This document shows positions 45,470 through 56,313 of a stretch of DNA of 64,000 nt, one piece after another. The translations under genes were made by a program, and so were the position numbers. The notes beneath the pieces are model-generated. The model saw nothing but the letters and a program-made list of their open reading frames with translations, ran no database searches and was not told the DNA's origin. Each line of letters opens with the position of its first letter. The stretch's first letter is position 1. The stretch comes from Thozetella sp. PMI_491 (lineage: Eukaryota; Ascomycota; Sordariomycetes; Chaetosphaeriales; Chaetosphaeriaceae), in assembly GCA_021432635.1 (NCBI GenBank), contig MU270103.1, positions 124,001 through 188,000 of the forward strand. Direction: 5' to 3'.

Positions 45470-48040
45470 GATTCCTCGAAATCGACCTGGCCAGCCACGA
45501 TCCACTCCACCACTTTCTGAATGGGCGAAGGTCGAAGAGAGCAGTTGTGTAATCTGCTGCCAATGGCAATCCGCCATGCGGCCCCCTCTTTTGGGTTGGG
45601 AAGAGAGGGGAAAGGGGAGGAGGGGGTGGACATGGTGGAAATGGCCGCTGGGCATTTCGGCAGCGGCTTTCCCACCTCTGGCAGGAGGAGCGCTGTACGA
45701 TTCTACTACGTATGGATACGTACGCAGCGTATCTTAATCAGCAGCAATCCCCCTTGAGGAGGTGCTCCCGCCACACCCTCTCATGCTCGCGCCAACGACT
45801 CCTGTCCAATCGTGATGATCACCAGGCCATTCCAGCGCCATTACCAGCCTGTCCTAAGCGGCCCCAAGAAGGAAACGGCCCCGCCAGCCTAAGGTTTCCA
45901 GGCAAGCATGCGTCTTATGCCCCAGTGCCGTGGGACTTTGCTGGGCCTACTGCGTCCCTCCCTGCGGCTAATCGACAGGTTTGTTGGGTCTCGGACCAAG
46001 AGAGGGCTCAAGTCGTGTTGTTTGATGCTAGATCGAGCAGGCGAGCTGCGGCTTCCGTTACCCCCCTCTCCCTTCTCCGTCCCCCTCCTTCTCCTCATCC
46101 TCCTCTGCTCGCCATTGCTGCGTTTTTGACTTCCCGGTGCGTACAGAAACGGCGCGCATAGTAGGAAGGATGCTACGGCGCGTTGGGCAGGGCGTAGCCG
46201 AAGGGGGGCGCGAGCTATTTTTTGCTCGACCAGGCCGTGCGGGCACCGCCAGGCTGCTGCTTCGCACACGGAGAAGGAGGATTCCCCAGTCGTCAGCTAG
46301 GCGCGGGTCTTGTAACCAGTCTGGGGTGGGTGAGCGCCCTCTCACCCCCCCGGCACTGGGCCACTGGGCGGGTGGTAGGTCATCTGAAAGTCGGACTACG
46401 TCGTATGAGATTCTTGGAACAGCCTGCCCATTGAAATGGTTTCCCAAATGGCTACGGCGCCATTCCACAGTGCCTGCCGACCACACTCTCACGATCCTCA
46501 TATCCAACGCAGGCCACCGAGACCCAGAACTACTGCATCGTCATCGTCGCCGCGGCTCAACAATTTGGACGGGGGGGTGGCGGATTGGAAACGCCGTTGT
46601 TTAGGCAAAGGAAATGCATATCTAAACTCGGTACTTGCGTCTACTTTGTCTTTTTAGTCTCCAACCGAAGGCCCGAGATCAGCAAAATTGAGCGTCAGGT
46701 ACCTCGAGCACGTTTGCTCCACTCCCAGTCATGCCTGCCTTGCCAGCGTAACAACGCCCGCTGGAGGGCCCGCAGGATTACATGATCACCACCTGTCGAC
46801 ACGTTTGTTTCTCAGGATGCCCGCAGGAGAAAGAAAAGGAAGCTCCTCTGCAAAACGCCCAGCTGTGCTTGGCTGGGCGAAACACAAGAGCAGAAAAAAA
46901 AAATTCGACATACCCCCCGTGACCCTCCAGGGGCACTGGTCTAGGACACTGCCGCGTGGACCGGTGCTGTGCTCCCGCAGCGTGACCATTGTACGGCTTA
47001 CAGTACAGTAGGTACGGCGCGCATTTACGCCGTACTTAGAGCAAAGCGAACTCCGCCCAGCCCGCCCGACTACTAATTACACCTGGTCTGGTGCAGGGGA
47101 CTTGCTTCGGCCACCCTAAGAGTATGGCGCTGAAATGCAGTCTGGGCTAGGGCATGACGCAGCAAGGTCCTGTGGCTCCTCCCAGAAGCGCCTAAACAGC
47201 CTAGCACGGAATGCTGGAGAAGAGAATGACGTTGTTGGGTGCAGCACCTGACCCGGTAAAAGACGTGGCTGACACCGGATTGAGCTCCTGAAAACGGAGC
47301 CCGAGCACGGCAGAGAGAAGTCACCAGGCTCACCAAGACAAAATGACGCCTACGTTTCCGATCGCGCGCACCCTCTCAGCGACCTCCAGTCGAGAGACAG
47401 GACGGGAAGGATGAGGAGGCAGCGGTAAAGACTAAAAAAAAAAAAAAGAAAAAGAAAACATCTCAAGAGGCACGCAGGGGGGTAAAAAAAAAATAAACCT
47501 CCTGCAAAGTTCCGACGAGAGATCGTCGCTGTCACTCTTCAAGATCCTACACCCTCCATCTTGCAAATACCGACTCCGAACCACCCGGATGTGCGCCGAC
47601 CTCCAACCAGACGGGCCAAAAACCCACCGGCGCAGAAAATAGCCATCAAGCAATCGGGAATCCGGGGGGTGGAAGGTGGAACAGATCAGCACTGCCCTAC
47701 CCGCTCGGGTTAGGCCCTAGGGCCTAGGGCGTCCACCCCTCGCTCCCCCACCCTAGGACGCTGTGTTGCTCCGTGCCGCTGCACATCACGGGCGGGCGAT
47801 ATCCACACGGGTCAGTACTCCGTCCTCCCGTGGGCCAGACCCCTGTCTGCTGTCTGGCCAGACTTGCCAAGCAGGTGAGAGTGGACAAGCAGGCCTAAAA
47901 GCCTGGAAGTGGATGACCGTCCTGGGGGGCTTCATCTCGTCGGAGTCACGAAACGTCCGGGGCCAACTGGATGCCAGGTTCGGAGAGCGAGCGGGCGGAC
48001 GGAGCCGCCGATGGATAGAAAATAGACCATGTAGGTACGT

Positions 48041-48103
48041 ACGTGTGAGTGTGTGTGTGCACGCGTACCGCGTGGTGTGTGTGCTTGTGTATGTGTGTGT
48101 ATG
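48041..48103. repeat. Imperfect GT-rich simple repeat
   Basis: A run of GT/TG units broken by GC, CT and AT steps, intergenic. Confidence 0.7.
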
Positions 48104-49122
48104 TCCCTGCTGGCCGTGGGAGCGGCGGCCCCTCTTCAATATCGGACATCGCTGAAGAATCCAGTCGCGCGCGTACCTGCGCAAGCACATCTAGGCGACA
48201 TGAGATGGCCGCCTCGCTGGACCAATCCCGAGACAAACTCACCTCCCCTTGGGTCGCGGACGTGGCAGAGGCAGACTGGTCGGCTCCGGAGTCGAGGAGC
48301 CGACGCCGGCGTCCTCGATCATCCAGCAGCGTCCGCCGGCACCGCCGCTGCATCCCATTGTTTAGTCTGCAAGAACAAGAGGCAAAAAAAATAAAAAATT
48401 TCATGCAGTCCTTTGGAGACGGGGATCCCTCCAGAGGGTGCGCCATCGCCAATTGCTAGCATGTGGGCTGATTGGGGCGCCAGGAATCGCGTTAAACCCC
48501 TTGTCCCCGCCCCCCGTGCGTGTCTACAGGCACTGTACCGTAGTATACTTTTCGCCTATCCGTAGGGCTCGACGGCTCCAAGGTTTAGGATCTCTTAGCG
48601 CAATCCAACCGCTCGAGGATGGATGGGAAGCGAGGCGAGATCTCATCTCAGTGCCGATCGCGTGCAACGTGTACGGAAAGTGCCTAGGCCTTTGCCCGAC
48701 ACATTCGACGGCGCGGGCGGGCGGCCGGGCGCAGATCCAAAGAAAAAAAAAGAGCCGCACGGCGATGTCGCAATCGGCATCCGCATGCGCTGATGTGGTA
48801 GAGAGACATAAAAATTTTGGTGGGCAGCGGGCTGAGATGTCAAATGCTCGTGTCATAGCTGCGCTGTGCGAGCGATTTTGCTGCGTCGTCCGGGAGCGTT
48901 ATCGCTGGCGGCCTTTTTTTTCCCCAGCGGCCCCCAGCCTTACTCCAATGCGCTGCCATGGATCTTGGCTGAGTCTTTGCGCGGAGGAAAAGCAAGTCCA
49001 AGCGATCCCACCTGATACACAAGAGCTCATGACCGCCTTGTAGACGAGCTCGTCTTTTTTTCCCTTTCCATAGGCAATACCAGATTCTCTCAGAAAGCGT
49101 TATTCCCTCGATAGATCAAATC

Positions 49123-49708
49123 ATGTCTACCGACGTATTCAGGAAGGTCGGCCGCGGCGGCGCGGGAAACTTCTACAGCCAGAAGGACGTCGAGGAGGTC
49201 CAGAACGCCAACACGGAAGTCAGTTCCCCCTCCCCCCCCCTTCCCACTACGCCATACCCTTCCTACCTCTTGCGTTTTTCTCTGCTCCGTCTCTGACGCT
49301 CCACCGCAGGATCTCGAGGCCCAGAAGCCCTCTGACCTTCCCCTCGACGCTGCCCCTCCTCCGTCCTCCGACCAGGCGGGCACGTATGCCCGGGCGGGGC
49401 GGGGCGGCGCCGGCAACTTTTACGACAGGGCCACCGCCGCCGACTCGACGGAGCAGGAGAAGGAGGTGGCCGAGAAGGCCAAGGCGGCAATCGCCACGAA
49501 TCTAGCTGCCAAAGGCCGGGTAGGTGCCACGGGCCGCGGCGGGATGGGCAACTTCTGGGCCGACAGTGCGGTGCACGACGCCCAGGTGCGGCAAGAGGAG
49601 CAGAAAAAGGCCCAGGAAATAGCTGCCAAGACACTGCAGGACGTAGAGGCCGGACTGGCTCCGCCACCGCGGGCGTACCAGCAGCACGACCGGGACATGC
49701 AAAAGTGA
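49123..49708 (+). CDS. PAR32-like protein with GRGGxGNF repeats (DUF3602)
   Basis: Two exons, 49123-49218 and 49310-49708, give 164 residues; the donor is GTCAGT and the acceptor CGCAG. Three copies of the short motif GRGGxGNF lie at about residues 10-17, 62-69 and 107-114, with otherwise hydrophilic, disordered sequence rich in Ala, Glu, Gln and Lys between them. This motif defines the fungal DUF3602 family, which includes yeast Par32, a protein phosphorylated after rapamycin treatment that downregulates ammonium transporters. A role in nitrogen or TORC1 signalling is therefore inferred from the family, not shown here. The second exon also has a charged, helix-forming stretch (residues ~118-145). 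It is convergent with RLP24, with 281 bases between stop codons that hold nothing recognisable. Confidence 0.9.
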
Positions 49709-49989
49709 AACGATGGGCAGGTGCCGACCCGGCGTGTGAATATAGTATTGTATGATAGCATGCACAGTGGATGCAAAATGATACCCAGCACGATTCCCCG
49801 AAGGGGGAGCGAGGTGGTTTTTCGTGCCACTATACGATTCTCCAGAGTGCTGTCATTGGTATCGATTTTGCTACCTTGCTTTTGTTGCAACCCGAATACA
49901 GGTACCCCAACCCCAACGCCGGTTTCTATGCCCCGAAGATGCCTGGAACGCCCCAAACAGAATAGAAGCAGCGATGCGCGGCGACGAGA

Positions 49990-50928
49990 CTAGTCCATGT
50001 CCATATCGTCGTCGTCGTCGTCATCATCGTCGTCATCGTCCTCGTCGACGTCCTCGCCCATGTGCATACCGCCGACCACCGTTTCGGATATCTCCTCCAC
50101 GCCGCCGTCGACGCGCACACGCAGGCGGCGGGTCTCGGCACCGAACACCTTGGTCTTCTTCTTGACGCGCTTGGCAGCGAGCTCCTCCCTCTCGAGCTCC
50201 TCGGCGTCGAGACCCTGTTCGGCGGCAAGCTCGGCGAGGCGGCGCTTCTCTGAGCCACGGAGGCGGGGCAGAAGGTGCTCGTTCTCGGCAACGAGCTTGC
50301 GGGCGGCAGCAAGCTCGCGGGCGCGATTGCCGGCCATGCGGCGCTTGTAGAAGGCCCGTTCGCGCTTCTCCCGGATCTCCTGCACACGCTTCATAACCTT
50401 GACCGTCTTCTCCCACAGCTCGCGATCGTAGCGGATCGGGACGTTGCGACGCTGGGCGAACTGGAGGGTGGAGTCGCTAGATCGAATGTCAATACTCGAG
50501 GATTAGGAGAGGACGGCTCCAGATTATGAACTTACACCTTGAGCTCCTTTCCTTTCGAGTGCCGGTAGGCCTTGGTCCATCCCAACTTGCGAGGGTTGCG
50601 CTTCATCTTGAAGTTCTTGTGGCACTTGGAGCGACTTGAAGACATTAGCAACCGCTCAACTGGCGAGAGGGTAGCCCCTGTATGAGTTTAGGTTTCCATT
50701 GGGTCCATGACATACCAGAACCTGAAGCTTCGGCCATCATTTCGCATGAAGGTGATACCCTTGGAAGGGTAGGACGCTACAGAGCAAAGGTCAGCCAGAG
50801 GAAAACTCCCATCCACTCAGGGCGCCTTACGTCGGCCACAGAAGTGGCACACCTCGACTCTGCGGTGAATTAGCAATTTCAACTATGCTTATTTCATATA
50901 CGAGGAGGATAAATCCCACATACCTCAT
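49990..50928 (-). CDS. rlp24: Ribosome biogenesis protein RLP24 (eL24-like)
   Basis: Nucleolar placeholder for ribosomal protein eL24 on pre-60S particles; it recruits the AAA-ATPase Drg1 (Afg2) in the cytoplasm, which removes it. Five exons: 50928-50924 (ATGAG), 50859-50831, 50776-50716, 50634-50536 and 50476-49990, giving 226 residues. The joined N-terminus [18 protein letters not shown] with [12 protein letters not shown] carries the four-cysteine zinc ribbon of the eL24 family. The middle contains [12 protein letters not shown] and [20 protein letters not shown], both diagnostic of Rlp24. The C-terminus is a long charged helix ending in a run of about 12 Asp and DMDMD, which in yeast is the Drg1-binding tail. 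The protein is slightly longer than the yeast one (199 residues). It is head-to-head with PAM18, 291 bases apart. Confidence 0.96.
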
Positions 50929-51219
50929 CTTGACGGTCGAGCGGCTGTGTCCTTCGAGGTGGCTAGGTGAAGTATCACGGCTCCAGATTTTTTTTGGTGG
51001 TGAACCTGTAGCGGGCTCCAGAAACTTTTTGGACTGTCCCGCAGTGGAGGTTCCGATAGGCGCGGAAAAACTTTCGATACGGCACTTATCGCTTATCTCC
51101 CCGGGCCGATCGGCTCAACGCCGGTTTGTTCCAGTCCAATTTTCTAGCGCGATGGGTGACTTTGCGCATCATCGCTCCCTTCTCTTCGAAGAGCATACCA
51201 GACTATCAATACCTGAAAT
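50929..51219. promoter_or_regulatory. Bidirectional promoter of RLP24 and PAM18
   Basis: A compact 291-base interval between two divergent start codons. No TATA box or other distinct element recognised. Confidence 0.5.
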
Positions 51220-51653
51220 ATGGCCTCTGCAGTTGCCATCGGTGCCGGCGTAGCTGCCGCTGCGTTCCTTGTAAGAAGACGCTCCTATCCCCCCCGCCTT
51301 TCGCGGCCTGCTAATCTTCCCTGGCGCAGGGCCGAGCCGGACTGGTCGCATGGCGACGGTCGCGAGGAGGAGTCGGAGCGATGGGCAAGGCTTTCTACAA
51401 GGGGGGCTTTGAGCCGCGCATGAACAAGCGCGAGGCTGCTCTGATCCTGTCTCTGCAGTGAGTATCCGCTACCACGACCTCAAAGCAACAGCAGTACTAA
51501 ACGTCGACTAGGGAGCGGAGCATCACCAAAGACAAGGTCCGAAAGGCACACCGCACGCTGATGCTGCTGAACCACCCGGATCGAGGCGGGAGCCCTTACC
51601 TCGCCACAAAGGTCAACGAAGCGAAGGAATTCTTAGAGAAAACAGCCTCATGA
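51220..51653 (+). CDS. pam18: Mitochondrial import J-protein PAM18/TIM14
   Basis: Inner-membrane co-chaperone that stimulates the ATPase of mitochondrial Hsp70 at the TIM23 channel, driving matrix import; it works with Pam16. Three exons, 51220-51270, 51330-51457 and 51512-51653, give 106 residues. A hydrophobic N-terminal segment ([24 protein letters not shown], broken here by an intron) is the single membrane anchor. A Gly-rich linker ([19 protein letters not shown]) precedes a J domain with HPD at residues 81-83 followed by [18 protein letters not shown]. Length agrees with the short form of the family (human DNAJC19, 116 residues), lacking the N-terminal extension of yeast Pam18. The catalytic HPD is intact. 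Confidence 0.96.
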
Positions 51654-52331
51654 GCGCGACAGCCGTTACTTGTAATGCCCACCGGCTCGCTGTCTGGGCC
51701 CATTCGCGACTCGGCCGATAGCTCATTTCGCATCCCTGACCTAAGCTAGGCGCGTCTTGTATAACCTGTACAAATCACATGGATCATAGCATCGGCGTTT
51801 GGGGCTCTAGGTTAGAAAATAGGTGATTTATTAGGTCCTGCCCAGAATCTGGGCACGAACACTTGTAGTAGAGATGTCTAATGCAGCGCCACTGCCGTGG
51901 CTACTTCTCTCCTCCACCAAGTGTTCCTTTGCGCTATGCTTGAAAGCTTAGAATTTCTGCCCGATGGGTTAATCCCCAGGGCTTGTTTCTTAGACATAAA
52001 GCCGACCCATAGCTCTCGCCGAAACTGCTGCAAGCACGTATGGCCTCTTCACCATAAGCTCAGCGGTTTGCGCCGCGTAGTGTTAGCCTAGGGAGTACAG
52101 CAAGGCCCAAGAATAGCTTAGCAATAAATGCCAGCGTGGACCGAAGTCTTTGCATCGCTAAGCTGCGAGCTACCACGGACCTCGCAGCCTGTCGGCGAGG
52201 CCGCCATCCGTTTCTTCGCCACCGCTACCCCAACCTTCGTCATTAGCAGTCAATTCGGAGTACGGTATCGGCTCGTTCGGGTCCCTAGGTGTGACGGTTA
52301 GCCACAAGTTCACGTCAAGCAGCGTGCTTGG
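51654..52331. other. Convergent 3' intergenic region
   Basis: About 0.7 kb between the stop codons of PAM18 and the GFD2-like gene. A CGGAGTA word lies at 52256-52262. No gene recognised. Confidence 0.6.
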
Positions 52332-54358
52332 TTACACGGCAGCCGGAGGTTCCACTAACTTGACCTTGTCTTCTTCCTTGGAGACGCCAAAATACTTGTC
52401 TAGGGCGTCTACCCGCTTCTTGACGGCAAGTCCAATCATGGCGAGCATGGTGTAGGCAGCATCATTGCCGGCGTTGTGCAGGTTCTGGCAAGGAATTTCG
52501 AGAAAGCTCAGCACCGACTCAAGCTTAGTTGGGCTGGCGCCCCGCACCATGTGCTGGTGCATGTTGCGGGTATCGACGATTTCGAGGACGTTGGGGTACG
52601 CTTCGATGTTGAAGTTGAGCTTCTCGAGATACGCCACATCCTGGGATCCATCGTGGAAAACTAGGGCGGTGGTACGCAACTGCCCGTCGGCTCCGCGAGC
52701 CTCGATCACTTCCTGGAGAATGCCAGGGACATGAGCCTTCCGGACAAACTCGCTAGGGCTGTCAAAGTAGCAGAGGCGTGTTAGCACGGAAATTATTTCC
52801 AAATTCAAGGGGGTATAGCATACCCAAAGTCAAATCGGTTAGGACAGCCCTTGAGGAACTTGCGGTTCACCGCCCAGCTGTTCTCCTGGATGCGAAGGTG
52901 GCGAGCCTTGATGTGAGGAAACCAGTTCTTTCCTCCCTCGCCTGGCGCGATATCTCGAATATCCTCCGTGTCCAGCGTGACAACGCCAACCTCGGTAATG
53001 CAGTTTTGATCGAACTCGTACGCCTCGATGTCGATGGCAATGAAGACCATCGAGTTCTCCGCCTTGTGAACCATGGGAGACTTCAGGTCAAGAGGTTTGG
53101 GGGGAGCGATGGGAGTACCGTCGCATGGGTAGTAGATCTTGTGTCGAAGACCAAGATAGCGCTGGACACGTTTCGAGGACTGCCCCCACGCTTTGTGGTT
53201 CTCGAAGCGCTTCTGGCGGTTTTTCTCCGACTTGGACTTGCCAGACGACTTGATGGCCTTGTGAATCATGTCGAGACGCGAAATGAAGTCTTCCTTGGCG
53301 AGAAATCCCGAGTCCTGGAGATTATCTGCGCTATCGAGGGGAGGGATGTTGTCAGACAGATCCTGGAAAGTCTTATGGCTAGTCGAACGTCCTAGATATC
53401 GAGGTCGTGGAGTGTTGTGTGCACCGAAGCTCATCGCAAACAAATCGTTAGTGCTCCCTGCCGGGATAGCGAGGGATAGATCTAGTTGCTCGTTGATGGT
53501 GTCCAGTAGATGCTGGAACTGTTCCGTAGGAACAAACAAATAAGGCTTCCGTGCGGGCTCATATGGGTGGTGGAGAAAATAGCTTTGGGCGAGTTAGCTC
53601 GACGGTGAACAAAACAAGAAAATGAGAGTGAGGAGGGAAAGGGCATCCCGCCCGATAGAGGTTGCGGGCGGTCATGGTCAGGCGGACGGGGTTTGCTGAA
53701 GCGATACTTACATATCCCAGACCCTGCCTTGACAAATATCCTCCGCTTTGAAGAAGTCCTCGCACTACCTACACCGTTAGAAAAAAGTTGTTCTAGTAAT
53801 ACAAGAGGGGCAGATACCCACGAGCTCACGACTGCGGGCGCCGACGAACGAGTAAGGGTACTTGCGCACGATCTTCCACGGTGTGAACGGCTGCCCCTCC
53901 CGCGATGGTTCGTTCAGTGCAAGGCAAGGCTGCTTCCATAAATTCAAGTCAGCATTTTCTAGTGAATCTTCAGGCTGAAGACTTCTAGATGCGCTGTGGC
54001 CGTTATGTCCCGGTGACTCGGGGTCCTGGTCATCGCCCTTCTTCCGATGCTTGATGGACAGGTGGCGCACGTTGAGAATCATCTCAGTTGAATCATCCGA
54101 CTCCCAGTCCACGCCCTGAACTCGCTGGGCGAACTCCTCCTCTGTCATGATTTTGGCCCGGGAAGCGAGATCCTCCTCGTCCAGGTAGCCCCAGTCGGGC
54201 TTCTGGTCGTTCAAGTCGGTCAACTCAACCCCTCCCGCCTGGTCTGGGTCAGTGTCTGGCTGGGAGAAGTCTTGGTAGTTTTCGTCCCAGATAGTATCGT
54301 CCCCGGTAAGCTGACGCAGACGACGCGCGAACTCTTCATCGCTCAATAGTCCAGCCAT
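52332..54358 (-). CDS. GFD2/YDR514C-like protein with DEDDh nuclease fold
   Basis: Four exons, 54358-53822, 53764-53712, 53582-52824 and 52758-52332, give 591 residues with continuous phases; branch points GCTAAC precede two acceptors. The C-terminal ~220 residues form an RNase H-like exonuclease domain of the type in yeast Gfd2 and Ydr514c. Motif I is [10 protein letters not shown] (Asp381, Glu383), motif [12 protein letters not shown] (Asp490), and motif [13 protein letters not shown] (His544, Asp549). All five candidate metal-ligand or catalytic positions are present, so an active 3'-5' exonuclease is possible. Yeast Gfd2 was named for a genetic link to the DEAD-box mRNA-export factor Dbp5. 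The N-terminus has two short helix motifs ([14 protein letters not shown] and [12 protein letters not shown]) that look like a repeat. A middle region ([21 protein letters not shown]) is well ordered in composition. The substrate is unknown. Confidence 0.85.
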
Positions 54359-55914
54359 TGGGAGGTGGCTATGACAGCTCGCGAGCCGGAAGTCACGGCT
54401 AGGCTAGGACGTGTCTTTGGCCGTACAACAAGGAGCGAAGACACACGGCCGAGCTTACGAGTTGCGAAGAGGCTGCTCTAGTAATACCTGGACCGGTCTG
54501 GTGAAAAGAAAGTTGGGCGGTGGCGTGGTGGTGAAGAATCTAATCCGAGGGAGGGCCGGCCGTCGCGTGAGAACAGTGTGGGTAGCCCACAGAAGAGCTC
54601 GCAGCAGGAGAAAGGTCTGTGATTATGGCCTGCCCTCACTTCCCCGGGCTTGAGGTCAACTTGGCCCAGGAACAGCCCAGAGTCTTGGAGACGGCGGTGC
54701 TGGTCCAGCACATCTGCCGGCGGTCGAAGTGGATTAAGCGGCGCACGATGACTCAAAACGTTGCAGCTGGTGCCTGCCGGACCTGGATAGGGGACCGTGG
54801 GTGACCGCTCCTTGCCAGCAAGACCGACCTCTGTGGCTGCCAGAGGCGAGACAGCTCGGTGGTGAAGACGGTCGTTGCTTTTGGCTTTAGTGCAGGGTTG
54901 AGAGGCGCGATGGAGAGTTTCCCTATTCGGCCGTAGAATTCTTGCAAGGCGGTCAAGCACCCTTGGAACGGGTCCCAATCTACAGCACCTAAACGTGTAC
55001 GGAGAGGGGAAGGTGCCCCCAGCAGCTAGGCAAACAGTCGGCAGGTCCTGGCAAACTTTCGAAAACCCATCTACACCAACGATGGCTTCTAGTCGCCCGG
55101 ATTTGTTTGGCATTAGCCCATCATCACCTTCACGGGACTATGGGCGTGAGCTGAGCTCTCTCTCCCATCCCCCCCCACACACAAGCCTCTTGGTGGGGCC
55201 CCGAGCAGCAAACAAACAGCAAACAACGAGCCAAAAGAAGTTGCCGAAATTACGGGTACGAATCCAGGCCTGTCCTGTACCTCTCCGAGCATTATCTGTC
55301 AAATCTTCCGAGATGTTGCTCGATGGGCTCCATAGCCAGCTTGCCGTGTAATTTACAATGGGCTCCCAGAAAGTATTTAGTCGGCTCCACATTGTATACA
55401 CTTATACGGCCATCTACCTCCAACAGGGGGATTTCCACCATTTCCTCCCTCGATTGCTTCCAATCCGATCCGTACCTCTGTACCACATCGTTTATTCCTG
55501 TACTGCTCTAGACACGATGCTTCCATGCACGTTTGACACCTTACCCAAGCCTATACGTTCATAAGTAGGGATAGGCTGCTCTTTGCCCTAGCCATGTTAA
55601 GTATCAAGCTGATGGGCCCAACTCGGCTAACCGAGCTCGCCCAGCGATTTATCGATCGTGCCTCGACTGCTCCAACCTGTAGGCCGTCTATCAGCTATAC
55701 CTCTACCACGAGGCTTTCTCCTATCCATACGACAAGCCCTACCGTAGTCAACAACTAGGCAGGCAGGTATCAAGTCGGTGCGAGCTGACCGAATACTATT
55801 CGTCCCAATGTACACTTTTCACAGGCGAGAGAGCATTCAGAGTGAAGATTGTGGTATTAGCAAGGCTACATCAACCTTGAGAGGCGTGGTGGCCCGCCGG
55901 CCTGCTTTCTACAG

Positions 55915-55952
<38 letters not shown>

Positions 55953-56313
55953 AGTCCGTAGGTACGGATCACACAACATTGCAAGCTTTTTTGTTTCCCT
56001 CCCGTCCCCGCAAACGCAGTGGTATGCCACAAATACAGCGAGGACCTGACCAGGCACCTCATGCGCCCTCTCCCACCCTGCGGGGTTTGCCATTCTATAC
56101 TTGTACAGGCCGATTTTATAATAAATAACAAGAGAAGGTACTTGTACAACTCGCGAAGGAAGTGCCGTGGTTTCGTGCGCCCATGCATGCTAAGCCAAGT
56201 TTTTTGTCCGGGGAGATGTTTCTTCCTAGGTAGTCGTACAACATAGCGCCGAGAGAACCGGGCCTTAAATACCGGCCAGAGAAGAGGAGAGAGATTCTGC
56301 AGCAAAAGGACGC
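54359..56313. other. 2.0 kb intergenic region with poly-C tract
   Basis: The region lies between the GFD2-like promoter and the CLU1 3' end. Apart from the poly-C run listed separately it shows an AT-richer part at 55.3-55.8 kb. No coding frame with support. Confidence 0.55.
55915..55951. repeat. Poly-C homopolymer (37 bases)
   Basis: Uninterrupted C run about 360 bases past the CLU1 stop codon. On the minus (transcript) strand it reads as G37 and could form a quadruplex. Length calls in such a run are unreliable. Confidence 0.9.

Larger units (their letters stand above)
42206..49122. other. 6.9 kb region without recognised protein genes
   Basis: Open frames up to about 229 codons exist but show no domains, repeats of known type, or codon bias. 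The region holds the promoter of the C2H2 gene on the left and of the PAR32-like gene on the right. It also has several A/T homopolymers, GT-rich DNA near 48.05 kb, TACTCCG words near 43.19 and 43.30 kb, and a tRNA-like element at 45.4 kb. A non-coding transcript or strongly diverged element could be here, but nothing more can be supported. Confidence 0.5.

Noticed and set aside
44986-45675. 229-codon minus-strand frame
   Set aside because: It runs through the tRNA-like element and its T12 tract, giving a Phe run; no support as protein.
47713-47724. 12-base palindrome GGCCCTAGGGCC
   Set aside because: Isolated and explained by chance; no partner sites.
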